A DNA stretch of 15,811 bases from Geothermovivens sp964644845 (GTDB lineage Bacteria > Zhuqueibacterota > Zhuqueibacteria > Oleimicrobiales > Geothermoviventaceae): assembly GCA_964644845.1 (NCBI GenBank), contig CAZXXS010000054.1:1-15811 (forward strand). Direction: 5' to 3'. Position numbers and translations under genes: made by a program. This document shows, piece by piece, positions 7,430 to 15,211 of the stretch. The notes beneath the pieces are model-generated. The model had not been told where the DNA came from. It worked only from the letters and a program-made list of their open reading frames with translations, and made no database searches. Each line of letters starts with the position of its first letter. The first letter of the stretch is position 1.

Positions 7430-8214
7430 CGTAAACCTCTCCTCATCATGCGTTCGGTGAACATGCTGTCTTTGATACCTGAATCGATCTTAACGTCGCT
7501 CAAGGTCATCCGGGTGGTGTGATTTTTCTGTACGTTGTGCATCTCGGTTTGAGTGATGATCCAGTACCCTTTGATCTTCTCCACCTTATTGATTTTCAAC
7601 GTCTTCAGGTACTCTCCGTCCTCGTCGTAGAAATCGCGTTTCAAACCGTACCATTTGTCTTTCACCACCCAGGTGATGGTACGAGAGTACATGTAGTCTT
7701 CGTCTTTCGGAATACTCTCGATGACGTAGCACGGCTCGCCGTCTAAGGTCTCTTCTCTGAGGATCTTGTGGTTGTCTTCCTCTGGCTTACGTTCCCCAAG
7801 ATCGTCGTACGTGAAGTCCGACCCCATGAAGTAGTCGCCTTTGCTGTCACTCGAGATACGCTTTACCTTCTTCAAGGCGGGCAGGTAAATCCATTGATCA
7901 TCGTCTTTGTTCGGGTCGTCGTAGCTCCAGTTCATGAACGACGTGTTGCGAACGTCGGCCGGCGATACAAAGAACATGATTTTCTTTTCGACTTTCCCGA
8001 AGTCCTTGATGTACTGCTTAATCACCCGCACACGCTCGTCACCGTTGGCGTTGATCAGCGTCATGGTAAGCGTGGCTTCCATCTCTTTGCCCGTCGGTCG
8101 GTTGTAGACCTTGCGCATGATTTCCAGCGCCGTGAGCTTCTCTTGCGCTTTCCCGGCGAACGGAATGACCATCAGCGCCGCGACGAGCATGAGTTGCCAG
8201 TTTTTCCGTCTCAT
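7426..8214 (-). CDS. LolA-like periplasmic protein (outer membrane lipoprotein-sorting type)
   Basis: A 262-residue exported protein of the LolA-like 'outer membrane lipoprotein-sorting protein' group (COG2834/PF17131 type). The signal peptide covers 1-23 (cleavage after AGKA; no lipobox, so soluble). The mature part begins LTALEIMRKVYNRP and shows family features: a polar MTLINANGDERVR strand pair, then IMFFVSPADVRNTSFM, DDQWIYLPALKKVKRI and DYFMGSDFTYDDL. The fold should be an open half-barrel holding an acyl chain or other hydrophobic ligand. AAGGAGG at 8221-8227 lies six bases before the ATG. It sits between an RND transporter gene (75-base gap) and an outer-membrane barrel gene (4-base overlap), so a shuttle across the periplasm is the natural inference. 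It is not the housekeeping LolA: no LolCDE genes are near, and this family accompanies MMPL/RND exporters. Confidence 0.88.
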   Translation of the reverse strand: MRRKNWQLMLVAALMVIPFAGKAQEKLTALEIMRKVYNRPTGKEMEATLTMTLINANGDERVRVIKQYIKDFGKVEKKIMFFVSPADVRNTSFMNWSYDDPNKDDDQWIYLPALKKVKRISSDSKGDYFMGSDFTYDDLGERKPEEDNHKILREETLDGEPCYVIESIPKDEDYMYSRTITWVVKDKWYGLKRDFYDEDGEYLKTLKINKVEKIKGYWIITQTEMHNVQKNHTTRMTLSDVKIDSGIKDSMFTERMMRRGLR

Positions 8215-8249
8215 TTCGAACCTCCTTACGTTTGGACTTCTTCGTTTTC

Positions 8250-8275
8250 CTGCGTTTCTTCTCGCCTTAACGCAG
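8250..8275 (-). promoter_or_regulatory. Intercistronic hairpin between RND and LolA-like genes
   Basis: CTGCGTT at 8250-8256 and AACGCAG at 8269-8275 form a perfect seven-pair stem with a 12-base loop in the 75-base gap. No T-tract follows on the minus strand, so it is not an obvious terminator. It could be an RNA-processing or 3'-end stability element that separates transporter and carrier mRNA levels, or chance. Confidence 0.35.
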
Positions 8276-8289
8276 CATTTGTGTAGTTC

Positions 8290-10626
8290 TTATGCCTTGT
8301 CCGAATCGGCCAGTTTCTCGAGGTCCCGCCGGCGAAAATAGATGTTCGACGTGTACAGGATCGCGAACATGATGGTGACGGTGCCAAGGAAGCTGGTGAA
8401 CATGTTCAGCGACACCAGCGCGCCCAAACTGCGGTTGGGCGGAAAAACCGAGAACAGAAGAACCAGAAATCCAGCGATGACCACGACCGCATTGAACAGA
8501 ATGGCACGGCCGGAGTGGTGCATCGTGAGATGGCTCGTGCGCAGCTTGTCGCGCGTACGCCCTGCGTAGACCCGGTACCGCTCGATGAAATGCACAGCGT
8601 AGTCGATTCCAATGCCGATAGCAATGCTGGAAATCAAAGCCGTCGTTGTGCTGAGCGGGATGTCCAGCAGCCCCATAACGCCAAAACTGATCAACGTAGT
8701 GATGACGATGGGCACAGAGCCAATCAACCCGATGGTGACTTTTTTGAACATGATCGACAGGAGCACAATCACGATGACTAAGGAAAGCAGCAGACTGGAG
8801 ATCTGGCCTTCAAGGATCAAGTCCGTGAAAACCAGGGCCTTGTATCCCGAACCGGCGTAGTTGAGTTGGACGCCCATCTTTTCAAACTCGGGGCGGTACT
8901 TCTCCACCACCGCGATGGCGCTCTTGAGAGCCTTACTGTTGTCGCTTTTGAGCTGGAAAGTGACGTTCGCTTTTTTGTAATCCTCCGTGACCACGTGCCA
9001 CAGATTGTCTGGATCGCCCGACATTTCGTACAGGAGCAAGTACTGGGCAACGAGGTCGCTGGAACTGGGAATACAATCGTACTTCTCGCTGTCCGCGTGC
9101 ATCACCTTGTTCATGCGCTTCAGGTAGTCACCCAGCGAGAAAGCACTCCCCACCACTGGCAATGAACCCACTACATCGTCCTGCATCTTGACGAGCTCGC
9201 GTAGCACATCGGGATCCTTGAAGGTGTCAGGATTCTTGCCTTCCAGAATCACGTTCAGCGTGCTCGTTCCGCCGAAATGCTCGTTGATGAAGCGGTCTGT
9301 CTGGACGATATCGCTGTTTTTCTCGAATTTGTCCAGGAAGCTCGAATTGATCCAGACTTTGCTCATTCCGTAAACAGACACGCCAACGATCACAAGGGCA
9401 ATCATGACCGTTAGGCCTCGGTGGCGAACGATTCGGTCGGCGAAACGGGACGCGAAGGTGTCTTCTGTACCCGTCATGGTCCGCTTCTCGTCATCGGTCT
9501 TTTGGCGCTTCGGCCTGGGAAGACCAAACGTTAAAGCCCCAGCCGGAATCAACAGAACAGACAGCGCAAAAGCGACCATCACCCCAAAAGCCGTGAAAAG
9601 CCCGAAATACTTGATCGGGTAAACCTGGGAAGTGAGCAGGGAAATGAAACCAATGGCAGTGGTGACAGCAGCCATCATTACCGGTTTCCACATCTGGTGG
9701 ATCATGTCACGCACGGCTTCTCGCCGTTCGGTTTCCGGATGCTCTTTGAGATGCAAATACAAGTGGTTGTAGAGATGTACCCCGTACGCAACGCCAATCG
9801 CAATGAGCATTACCGGGATCATCGTGGATACCGAGTAGATCGGGATGTCCAGAGCCGCCATTAGCCCGAACGCCCAAACGGTGCTGAAGAGCACCACCAG
9901 TAGGGTGAAGAATGTACTTTTCCAGTTGCGAAGCACAAGGTAAAGCACAACAACAATCACAAAAATGACGATCGGGACCATTCGCCGCATGTCGCGGGGT
10001 CCGAGGTAGGCCAGCGTACCTTCCACGATCGGACGCCCGGCAACGTAAATCTTCTCCGGCCCCTCGAACTGCTTGGCCAAATCCAGGATGCGGTGGTAGA
10101 ATTCCTGGGAAAAGACGTCATCGCCGATGCGAGCAATGATCACGGTAACCGTTTCATCGGTGGAGACAAGCCTGCCAAACACCATTTCGTTGTTGCGCAC
10201 CTTCTCTCGTAGTGCCTGCAACTTCTCGGGTGATTTCGGCACTCGCTTGTAGAAAGCACGCACGTCCAGCCCGTCTTCCGTGCCGATGATGTTGTCTGCC
10301 GTGTACAGCGATGTCACATCCTTCTTCTCAATCTCCGGCATCTTCTGCAATTTCTTGGTCAAATCCTTAACTTTTTGTAGAGTGCGCGGATTGTAGACGC
10401 CGTTCGTGTCTTGAATGGCGATGATGATGCCGTCTTTGATGTCGAACCACTTCTCAGCCTGATCGCTGTACACAAAGGCTGGATGATTGTGGGGCATGTA
10501 CTTGTCCAGATTCGTCTCCATTCGAGAGTTCTTCCGCATCACCACGAAGAAAGCCACAGTGATGAGAAGGGTGACGACCAGAACAAGTTTCGGGTACTTG
10601 AGTAGCCGGTTGATTAGTGCTTCCAC
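8290..10626 (-). CDS. MMPL/RND-superfamily inner-membrane transporter
   Basis: A 778-residue RND exporter of the COG1033/MMPL (HpnN-like) type with internal duplication: TM1 about 13-30, periplasmic domain 31-210, TM2-6 about 215-365, cytoplasmic linker, TM7 about 402-420, periplasmic domain 421-605, TM8-12 about 607-760. TM10 holds GIGIDYAVHF (671-680) with D675-Y676, the usual proton-relay pair. The matching TM4 segment, IGVAYGVHL, has A280 instead of Asp, so relay residues are asymmetric. Length and fold fit drug/lipid exporters of this group rather than AcrB-type pumps (about 1050 residues). I place the start at GTG 10626 because AAGGAG at 10633-10638 is six bases upstream; a TTG ten codons earlier (10656) has only a weak site. 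It lies 33 bases after the TetR gene and ahead of LolA-like and barrel genes. Likely cargo is a lipid or other hydrophobic molecule (inference). Confidence 0.92.
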   Translation of the reverse strand: MEALINRLLKYPKLVLVVTLLITVAFFVVMRKNSRMETNLDKYMPHNHPAFVYSDQAEKWFDIKDGIIIAIQDTNGVYNPRTLQKVKDLTKKLQKMPEIEKKDVTSLYTADNIIGTEDGLDVRAFYKRVPKSPEKLQALREKVRNNEMVFGRLVSTDETVTVIIARIGDDVFSQEFYHRILDLAKQFEGPEKIYVAGRPIVEGTLAYLGPRDMRRMVPIVIFVIVVVLYLVLRNWKSTFFTLLVVLFSTVWAFGLMAALDIPIYSVSTMIPVMLIAIGVAYGVHLYNHLYLHLKEHPETERREAVRDMIHQMWKPVMMAAVTTAIGFISLLTSQVYPIKYFGLFTAFGVMVAFALSVLLIPAGALTFGLPRPKRQKTDDEKRTMTGTEDTFASRFADRIVRHRGLTVMIALVIVGVSVYGMSKVWINSSFLDKFEKNSDIVQTDRFINEHFGGTSTLNVILEGKNPDTFKDPDVLRELVKMQDDVVGSLPVVGSAFSLGDYLKRMNKVMHADSEKYDCIPSSSDLVAQYLLLYEMSGDPDNLWHVVTEDYKKANVTFQLKSDNSKALKSAIAVVEKYRPEFEKMGVQLNYAGSGYKALVFTDLILEGQISSLLLSLVIVIVLLSIMFKKVTIGLIGSVPIVITTLISFGVMGLLDIPLSTTTALISSIAIGIGIDYAVHFIERYRVYAGRTRDKLRTSHLTMHHSGRAILFNAVVVIAGFLVLLFSVFPPNRSLGALVSLNMFTSFLGTVTIMFAILYTSNIYFRRRDLEKLADSDKA

Positions 10627-10632
10627 GGGAAT

Positions 10633-10638
10633 CTCCTT
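10633..10638 (-). promoter_or_regulatory. Ribosome-binding site deciding the RND start
   Basis: AAGGAG on the minus strand, six bases before GTG at 10626. It lies inside the reading frame that would begin at TTG 10656, and it argues for the shorter protein, which starts just ahead of TM1. Confidence 0.7.
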
Positions 10639-10659
10639 GTTGGGTTGCTCTGACAAACG

Positions 10660-11301
10660 TTACAGGCTTTCGACTTCGAGTTCCGTTTCCTTCGAGCTGG
10701 CGTTGCTTTCTTGTGGCACCACCATCGAACGCAGCGTGTGCCAGAGGCGTGCCCCGGCTTTCTCCAGACTGAAGTTGTAGCCCGACAGATGCCACTGGAC
10801 AACCTGGAAGCGAAGCGAGCCCAACAAAACCAGGGCTAACTGTTCACCTGGGACGTCTGCACGGATCTCCCCCGTTTTCTGCCCTGCCTCGACGATCTTC
10901 TCAACCTCGTCCAGGCTTTTTTGCACAACCTGGATCATCGTGTCCGCCAAAACGCTGTCGTTCTGGAAAATTTCTTCCGAGAAAATCACTGCCGCCAGCG
11001 CCGGCTTGGATTCAAACTGCCGGAAATGATCCAGAAACACGCGTTCGAGCTGCCTCAGCGGGGAGGCTTCCTGCTGGCGAATTCTCTCGAAGACTTCCGC
11101 GTTCGAGTGGCCAAACACTTCCAGAATGGCCAGTAGAATTTCCCGCTTGCTTCCGAAGTGGCGGTACAAAGCCCCCTCAGTCACCCCAACTCGCTTGGCC
11201 AGGTTCTTGATGGTCAGGTTCTGAATACCGCTGTCAGCAATCAGCTCGATGGCTGAGTCGATGATGTCCAGTTGCCGCTGTGTGAGTTTCGAAGGTGCCA
11301 T
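10660..11301 (-). CDS. TetR/AcrR-family transcriptional regulator
   Basis: A 213-residue TetR-family repressor. The N-terminal helix-turn-helix is clear: IIDSAIELIADSGIQNLTIK at 13-32, then LAKRVGVTEGALYRHFGSKR at 34-53 including the recognition helix. The C-terminal two-thirds is helical, as in ligand-binding and dimerisation domains of the family; its ligand cannot be predicted. It is the first gene of the minus-strand unit with the RND transporter (33-base gap), LolA-like protein and barrel. A 20-base palindrome at 11315-11334 abuts its GGAG (11311-11314) and lies just downstream of a candidate -10, the arrangement expected for autorepression of the operon and release by the transported compound or a relative (inference). 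Confidence 0.93.
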   Translation of the reverse strand: MAPSKLTQRQLDIIDSAIELIADSGIQNLTIKNLAKRVGVTEGALYRHFGSKREILLAILEVFGHSNAEVFERIRQQEASPLRQLERVFLDHFRQFESKPALAAVIFSEEIFQNDSVLADTMIQVVQKSLDEVEKIVEAGQKTGEIRADVPGEQLALVLLGSLRFQVVQWHLSGYNFSLEKAGARLWHTLRSMVVPQESNASSKETELEVESL

Positions 11302-11314
11302 GTTCGGTCGCTCC

Positions 11315-11334
11315 GTAAGTAAACGTTCACTTAC
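11315..11334 (-). promoter_or_regulatory. Candidate TetR operator
   Basis: GTAAGTAAACGTTCACTTAC is a 20-base palindrome with one mismatched pair (18 of 20 positions symmetric), centred on ACGT. It lies between the candidate -10 (11337-11342) and the GGAG of the TetR gene, covering the expected transcription start near 11330. Size and symmetry are typical of TetR-family operators. Confidence 0.78.
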
Positions 11335-11336
11335 CT

Positions 11337-11364
11337 AAGATAACACTAAAATCCACAACCGCAA
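11337..11364 (-). promoter_or_regulatory. Candidate promoter of TetR-RND operon
   Basis: On the minus strand TTGCGG (11364-11359) and TATCTT (11342-11337) are 16 bases apart, in locally AT-rich DNA. The palindromic operator starts three bases downstream of the -10, which strengthens the call. Confidence 0.55.
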
Positions 11365-11612
11365 GCGATTTTTTACTTCTTTCTTCGCCTCAGCCGTTGC
11401 GAAACATCTTTTCCCCGCCGCAGTTCACGCCACCCCCTCACCACGTGCGAAATCGTCTTTCAAAGTGGGTTGAGGAGCCTCGAGTTGTTCAGCACAAGGC
11501 TCGAAGGCAAAAGACGCATCGCCAATTTGACAGGAAGTGGATGCCTCTGATACGCGCATGGGACCACACGAACGCTTCGCGGCGACTTTCCTCACGCAAA
11601 GCACGACAAAGT

Positions 11613-14600
11613 TCAACTCTGTCCGCTCTTTTTCAACTCCGCCACCAATTTGAGCGGATGAAACGGTTTTTGGATGAAGCGATCAGCTCCAGCCCGCATC
11701 ACCTCGGTCACGGTCTCCCCGTCTGCGTAGCCACTGGCCACCACCACCCGTATTTCCGGCTTTATTTCGCGCAATTTGCGCATGCATTCCGCGCTCGACA
11801 TCCCGGGCATGGTCAAGTCCAAAAGGACCACGTCGAAATCCGGATCCTCCCGGAAAAGTTCCACCGCTTCGTCGCCGCTGGATGCCGTAACCACCTCGAA
11901 CCCGCTTCTGGTGAGTACCCTTTTCGCGATTTCGCGGATCGACTCCTCGTCGTCCACCACGAGAACGCGTCCTTTGCCGCCGCTCTGCATGTCGGTCTCC
12001 TCTTCGCTGCGCTGCTGGCGTGCGGTCCTCTTGGCGGCAGGAAGATAGATCCGGAAGGTCGTACCTTCCCCCACCTCGCTTTCAACAGAAATCCAACCCC
12101 CGTGGGCTTTTACGATGCCGTACACGACGGACAGCCCCAGCCCTGTGCCCTTGCCCTTTTCCTTCGTGCTGAAAAACGGCTCGAAAATCCGCGCCCGGAT
12201 CTCTTCCGGAATCCCCTGCCCAGTGTCCGAAACGGTCAGTTCCACCAGCGGCTTGCTCGGTGCTTCCGGCCACACCGTTCGGACGTCGTCGCCGTGTACT
12301 GAGCGCGCTGAGATCCGAAGTATGCCCCCCTCTGGCATGGCGTCCCGCCCATTCACGGCCAGATTCATCAAAACCTGCTCAATCTTTGTGGCTTCCCCTT
12401 CCACTGGAGGCAGATCGTCCTCAATTTCAACCTCCAGCCTGATGGTCGACGGCAACGATCCACGAAGCAGCTGGCAGGTCTCCCGAATTACTCCACCCAG
12501 GTCAACCATTTCGTGGGACTCAGGTGAACGCCGAGCAAAACTCAGCAGCTGCCGTACCACACTGGCCCCCCGCTCCCCTGCCTTCTTGATGGCCTCAATC
12601 TCGCTGCGAAATGGGTAGGTACTGTCGCACTCCGCAAGAATCAGGGATGCGTAGCCAAGAACGGACGTTAAAATGTTGTTAAAATCGTGAGCTACGCCCC
12701 CGGCGAGTGTACCGATTGTTTCCATCTTTTGGGCTTCGAACAGCTGAGCCCGCAGACGGTTCTCCTCTGTCACGTCCTCGCCGACAAACAAGCAGCGCTT
12801 GTGCTCCCCTTCCTGATTCAAAAACGACAGGTGCCACCGGATCTCGTGTGTTCGTCCCCCTGCACCCCTTACTTTGACTTCTACCGCTTCCTTGCTCGCC
12901 CGTCCACACAGAGATTCGAAGCTTGCCGCAGTGGAAACTGAATCTGGCATTCGGAATACGTCGTCCCACATTCGCCCAAGAATGTTCTTGCGATCGACAC
13001 CCAGTAATCCCTCGATGGCCCGATTGACAGTGACGATCTTTCCGTCGGCGTCCGCGACAACGATTAGCATCTGTGCGGATTCAATCAGCAGCCGGTTGAA
13101 GTCGCGCTCTTCCCGCAGCACCTTCTCAATGCGTCGCAGCTCCGTGATGTCCCGGCCCACGCCGGTAACACCGGTTACGCGAGCACCACACTGGAGCGGT
13201 GCCAGCTGCACCTGGTACGTTCGCTTCCCTTCCCTACTCTCCACCTCCACATCGACAAGTGCGGACCCTGCCGTTTTCAAAACCCGCTCAGCGGCTTCCA
13301 CCAAAGGTTTCACAGCAGATTGAGGCAAAACTTCTTTCAAACGTTTCCCCACGAGGTCTTCGTTTTTTGGGAAGTCGGGTAAGCCAGCAGGGTTAAATAG
13401 CTTGATGGTCAGATCCGCATCCACCAAAAAGATGAGTTCGCGCAGCGCGTTCACGAGAGACCTGTAGCGCTCTTCGGATTCAACAAGCTGCTGAAGGGCT
13501 TGCTCTTCTTCGGTGCGATCCTTTAACAACACCTGAACCAGGCGCTTACCGCCCAGTACCAGTTCCGTGGTAAAGACTTCGACGTGCAAACGGTTGCCTT
13601 CGGCGTCGACGAAAACAACGTTCGTCGAATCCGGAATCGGGAGGTTTTGCCTTCGCCTGCGCACGCGGTCGCGGGCCAACTCGAGGTGTTCCTCCGCCAG
13701 GAAATTCCACCATCCTTTGCCAAGAAGATTCTCCACCGGCGTCTTGAACAGGTCGGCCAGGGCCTGGTTGGCCATCACCAGCTCTTCGCCCTCCAGGTAA
13801 CCCAGCGGCACCTCGCGCTGCTCCATGAAGGCGCGTACCTGTTCTTCGAGTTCCTGGACCTGCCGCTGGCGGTGCCTTAAATCCCGAACGCGTGCTGTCA
13901 GTACACCCACCAGCGCGCCGTAGCCCAGGCTGCTCAGTAGTCCGATCAGCCAGAGCCAGGTCCCTCCGCGGCTTTCGAGTCGGCGGGCAAAGACTGGTGT
14001 GAACTGAACCTGCACGTCCCACGGCTGGGCATTTTCCCAGATCGTGACGGTGGACACCTCCTGACTCTCGGACCAACCGAAAGGCAAGGAAGAAACGTCG
14101 GCCAGGAGAAGACGGTCGCTCCAGATGCGTACGTTGTAGCGCGAGTCGACACCCCGATCCAGTGTCTCGCGAATCGTGGCACCAACGTCCAGATCGCACT
14201 CGATCAGTCCAGCGCTCCGGCCGTTTCGCCACAACGGGAGCATGTGCAGAACCCCAACAGAGCCGTCCGGAAACTTGATGGGGCCCCAGAGTGCAGGTTC
14301 TTTCGACAAACGGGTCGCCTCGTACACGCGCCGAACCACCGGGATTTGCCGCACGTCGACACCCAACAGACGTCGACTGTTTTCCCTCGGCAAGACCCAG
14401 CGGTACACCCCCGTGCTGTCGATAAAACTTACAGAATGAAAACCTTTGAAGTAGCGGATGAACGTTCCAACGTGGAAATTGAAATCGGAGGAGTCGCGCA
14501 GGTGCCCGTGCTTCCAGAGGGCCAGCAGCAAGTCTGTAGCGTTCAATTCGTGGTCGATGGCCCAGCGGATGCGGTAGGCAATCTGGGTGGCAGCGGCTTC

Positions 14601-14735
14601 CCGCATTTCTGCAAGCCGCTGATGTTCGCGACGGATGTGGAGGCGCCACGCGACCGTAACCGCGGTCGCCAGCAGCAAGCCCACCAGCGCGCCTGAAGCG
14701 ACTGCAGGAACCCGAGAGAAAAGCCTGAATTTCAT
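11613..14735 (-). CDS. Hybrid sensor histidine kinase (CHASE-like, PAS x3, HisKA, HATPase, REC)
   Basis: A 1040-residue membrane kinase. TM1 is about 11-30 and TM2 about 259-280, flanking a periplasmic CHASE-like sensor (SVSFIDSTGVYRWVLP at 101-116, then WGPIKFPDGSVG). PAS domains follow at about 300-405, 417-535 and 542-660. The H-box is GGVAHDFNN with H683; N-box NLAVNGRDAM 791-800; G1 DTGQGI 837-842; G2 GKGTGLGL 861-868. The C-terminal receiver (922-1038) has D928/D929, phospho-acceptor D973 in LLDLTMPG, S1001 and K1023, so all phosphotransfer residues are present. I chose ATG 14735 (GAGG ten bases upstream) because the signal-anchor follows directly; a TTG at 14765 would add ten residues. 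No response regulator with an output domain or HPt protein is adjacent, so it is an orphan. Signal and partner are unknown. Confidence 0.92.
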   Translation of the reverse strand: MKFRLFSRVPAVASGALVGLLLATAVTVAWRLHIRREHQRLAEMREAAATQIAYRIRWAIDHELNATDLLLALWKHGHLRDSSDFNFHVGTFIRYFKGFHSVSFIDSTGVYRWVLPRENSRRLLGVDVRQIPVVRRVYEATRLSKEPALWGPIKFPDGSVGVLHMLPLWRNGRSAGLIECDLDVGATIRETLDRGVDSRYNVRIWSDRLLLADVSSLPFGWSESQEVSTVTIWENAQPWDVQVQFTPVFARRLESRGGTWLWLIGLLSSLGYGALVGVLTARVRDLRHRQRQVQELEEQVRAFMEQREVPLGYLEGEELVMANQALADLFKTPVENLLGKGWWNFLAEEHLELARDRVRRRRQNLPIPDSTNVVFVDAEGNRLHVEVFTTELVLGGKRLVQVLLKDRTEEEQALQQLVESEERYRSLVNALRELIFLVDADLTIKLFNPAGLPDFPKNEDLVGKRLKEVLPQSAVKPLVEAAERVLKTAGSALVDVEVESREGKRTYQVQLAPLQCGARVTGVTGVGRDITELRRIEKVLREERDFNRLLIESAQMLIVVADADGKIVTVNRAIEGLLGVDRKNILGRMWDDVFRMPDSVSTAASFESLCGRASKEAVEVKVRGAGGRTHEIRWHLSFLNQEGEHKRCLFVGEDVTEENRLRAQLFEAQKMETIGTLAGGVAHDFNNILTSVLGYASLILAECDSTYPFRSEIEAIKKAGERGASVVRQLLSFARRSPESHEMVDLGGVIRETCQLLRGSLPSTIRLEVEIEDDLPPVEGEATKIEQVLMNLAVNGRDAMPEGGILRISARSVHGDDVRTVWPEAPSKPLVELTVSDTGQGIPEEIRARIFEPFFSTKEKGKGTGLGLSVVYGIVKAHGGWISVESEVGEGTTFRIYLPAAKRTARQQRSEEETDMQSGGKGRVLVVDDEESIREIAKRVLTRSGFEVVTASSGDEAVELFREDPDFDVVLLDLTMPGMSSAECMRKLREIKPEIRVVVASGYADGETVTEVMRAGADRFIQKPFHPLKLVAELKKSGQS
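11988..12004 (-). promoter_or_regulatory. Possible internal translation start for a free receiver domain
   Basis: Inside the kinase gene, in frame, AAGAGGAGA (12004-11996) lies five bases before an ATG at 11990 (Met916). Translation from here would give a 125-residue stand-alone receiver (11613-11990) with D928, D929, D973 and K1023 all present. The site falls exactly in the linker between ATPase and receiver. The linker is Glu/Arg-rich, so GAG/AGG codons could produce this by chance. Confidence 0.35.
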
Positions 14736-15211
14736 GGCAAATGCGCCTCGGAATCCTTCGCTCAACCCCGTTCCCCCTGCGGGGGATCTGGTTACACACT
14801 CTCATCGGTAATTTGTCCGGAAAGATTAGGCGCTGCCGGGCCAAATTCTTCGGAAGAATCCCGCTCGAGCCCTCGTGTTGCTTTGCTTTCAGCTCGGAGC
14901 AGTCTGAAACGGCCTCGAGACTTTGCCCGGGGACGCAATCGGAGACAACCAGAGACTGCTTTGCAGAGGCTACGGATTCCCAAGAAGGACCTCGCACCCG
15001 CGACCTGAAGCCACGCAAAGCCCCGCAACAGACAGCCGAAACGTCACTCCCAGCGCCTACCCTGGACCTCCTGCGCCTCCAATCCCGGAAGCAATTCAAC
15101 TCATCACCGGCCAGGAGCAAGACCCGGCCCTCCTGGCGCGGTAAACGGCATGCAGTTGCCAGGCGAACTGCCAGCAAAGTCATCCCCAGTTTCGGTTGTT
15201 GGACGGGGTGA
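14736..15211. other. Kinase upstream region, no gene seen
   Basis: There are 476 bases upstream of the minus-strand kinase. TCCCCC/GGGGGA (14772-14777 and 14781-14786) forms a six-pair hairpin in the expected kinase mRNA leader. A candidate -10 and a perfect 7-1-7 inverted repeat lie at 14823-14859. Open frames on both strands are present, but their translations are Arg/Ser/Pro-rich with no recognisable motif. Confidence 0.55.
14823..14859 (-). promoter_or_regulatory. Candidate kinase promoter with palindrome at -35
   Basis: TAATCT on the minus strand (14828-14823) resembles a -10. Sixteen bases upstream of it is the inverted repeat ATTCTTC-G-GAAGAAT (14845-14859), where a -35 would lie; no consensus -35 is present. 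This resembles an activator-dependent promoter, with a leader of about 80 bases. Seven-base arms also arise by chance. Confidence 0.3.

Larger units (their letters stand above)
11302..11612 (-). other. Intergenic region upstream of the TetR operon
   Basis: There are 311 bases between the kinase stop and the TetR start. The end nearest TetR holds the operator and candidate promoter. The rest (about 11370-11612) has no convincing gene and no clear kinase terminator; GAGCCT/AGGCTC near 11479-11506 could pair but has no T-tract. Confidence 0.6.

Noticed and set aside
10627..10656. TTG start of the RND gene ten codons upstream
   Set aside because: It has only a weak ribosome-binding site four bases from the TetR stop, whereas GTG 10626 has AAGGAG at ideal spacing.
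11397..12302. 301-codon plus-strand open frame
   Set aside because: Largely antisense to the receiver and ATPase domains of the kinase, whose motifs are unambiguous. The translation is His/Arg/Pro-rich without motifs.
13546..15183. 545-codon minus-strand open frame overlapping the kinase in another frame
   Set aside because: Most of it overlaps the kinase out of frame and is Arg/Pro/Gly-rich. The part beyond the kinase start is equally non-protein-like, with no motif and no good start site.
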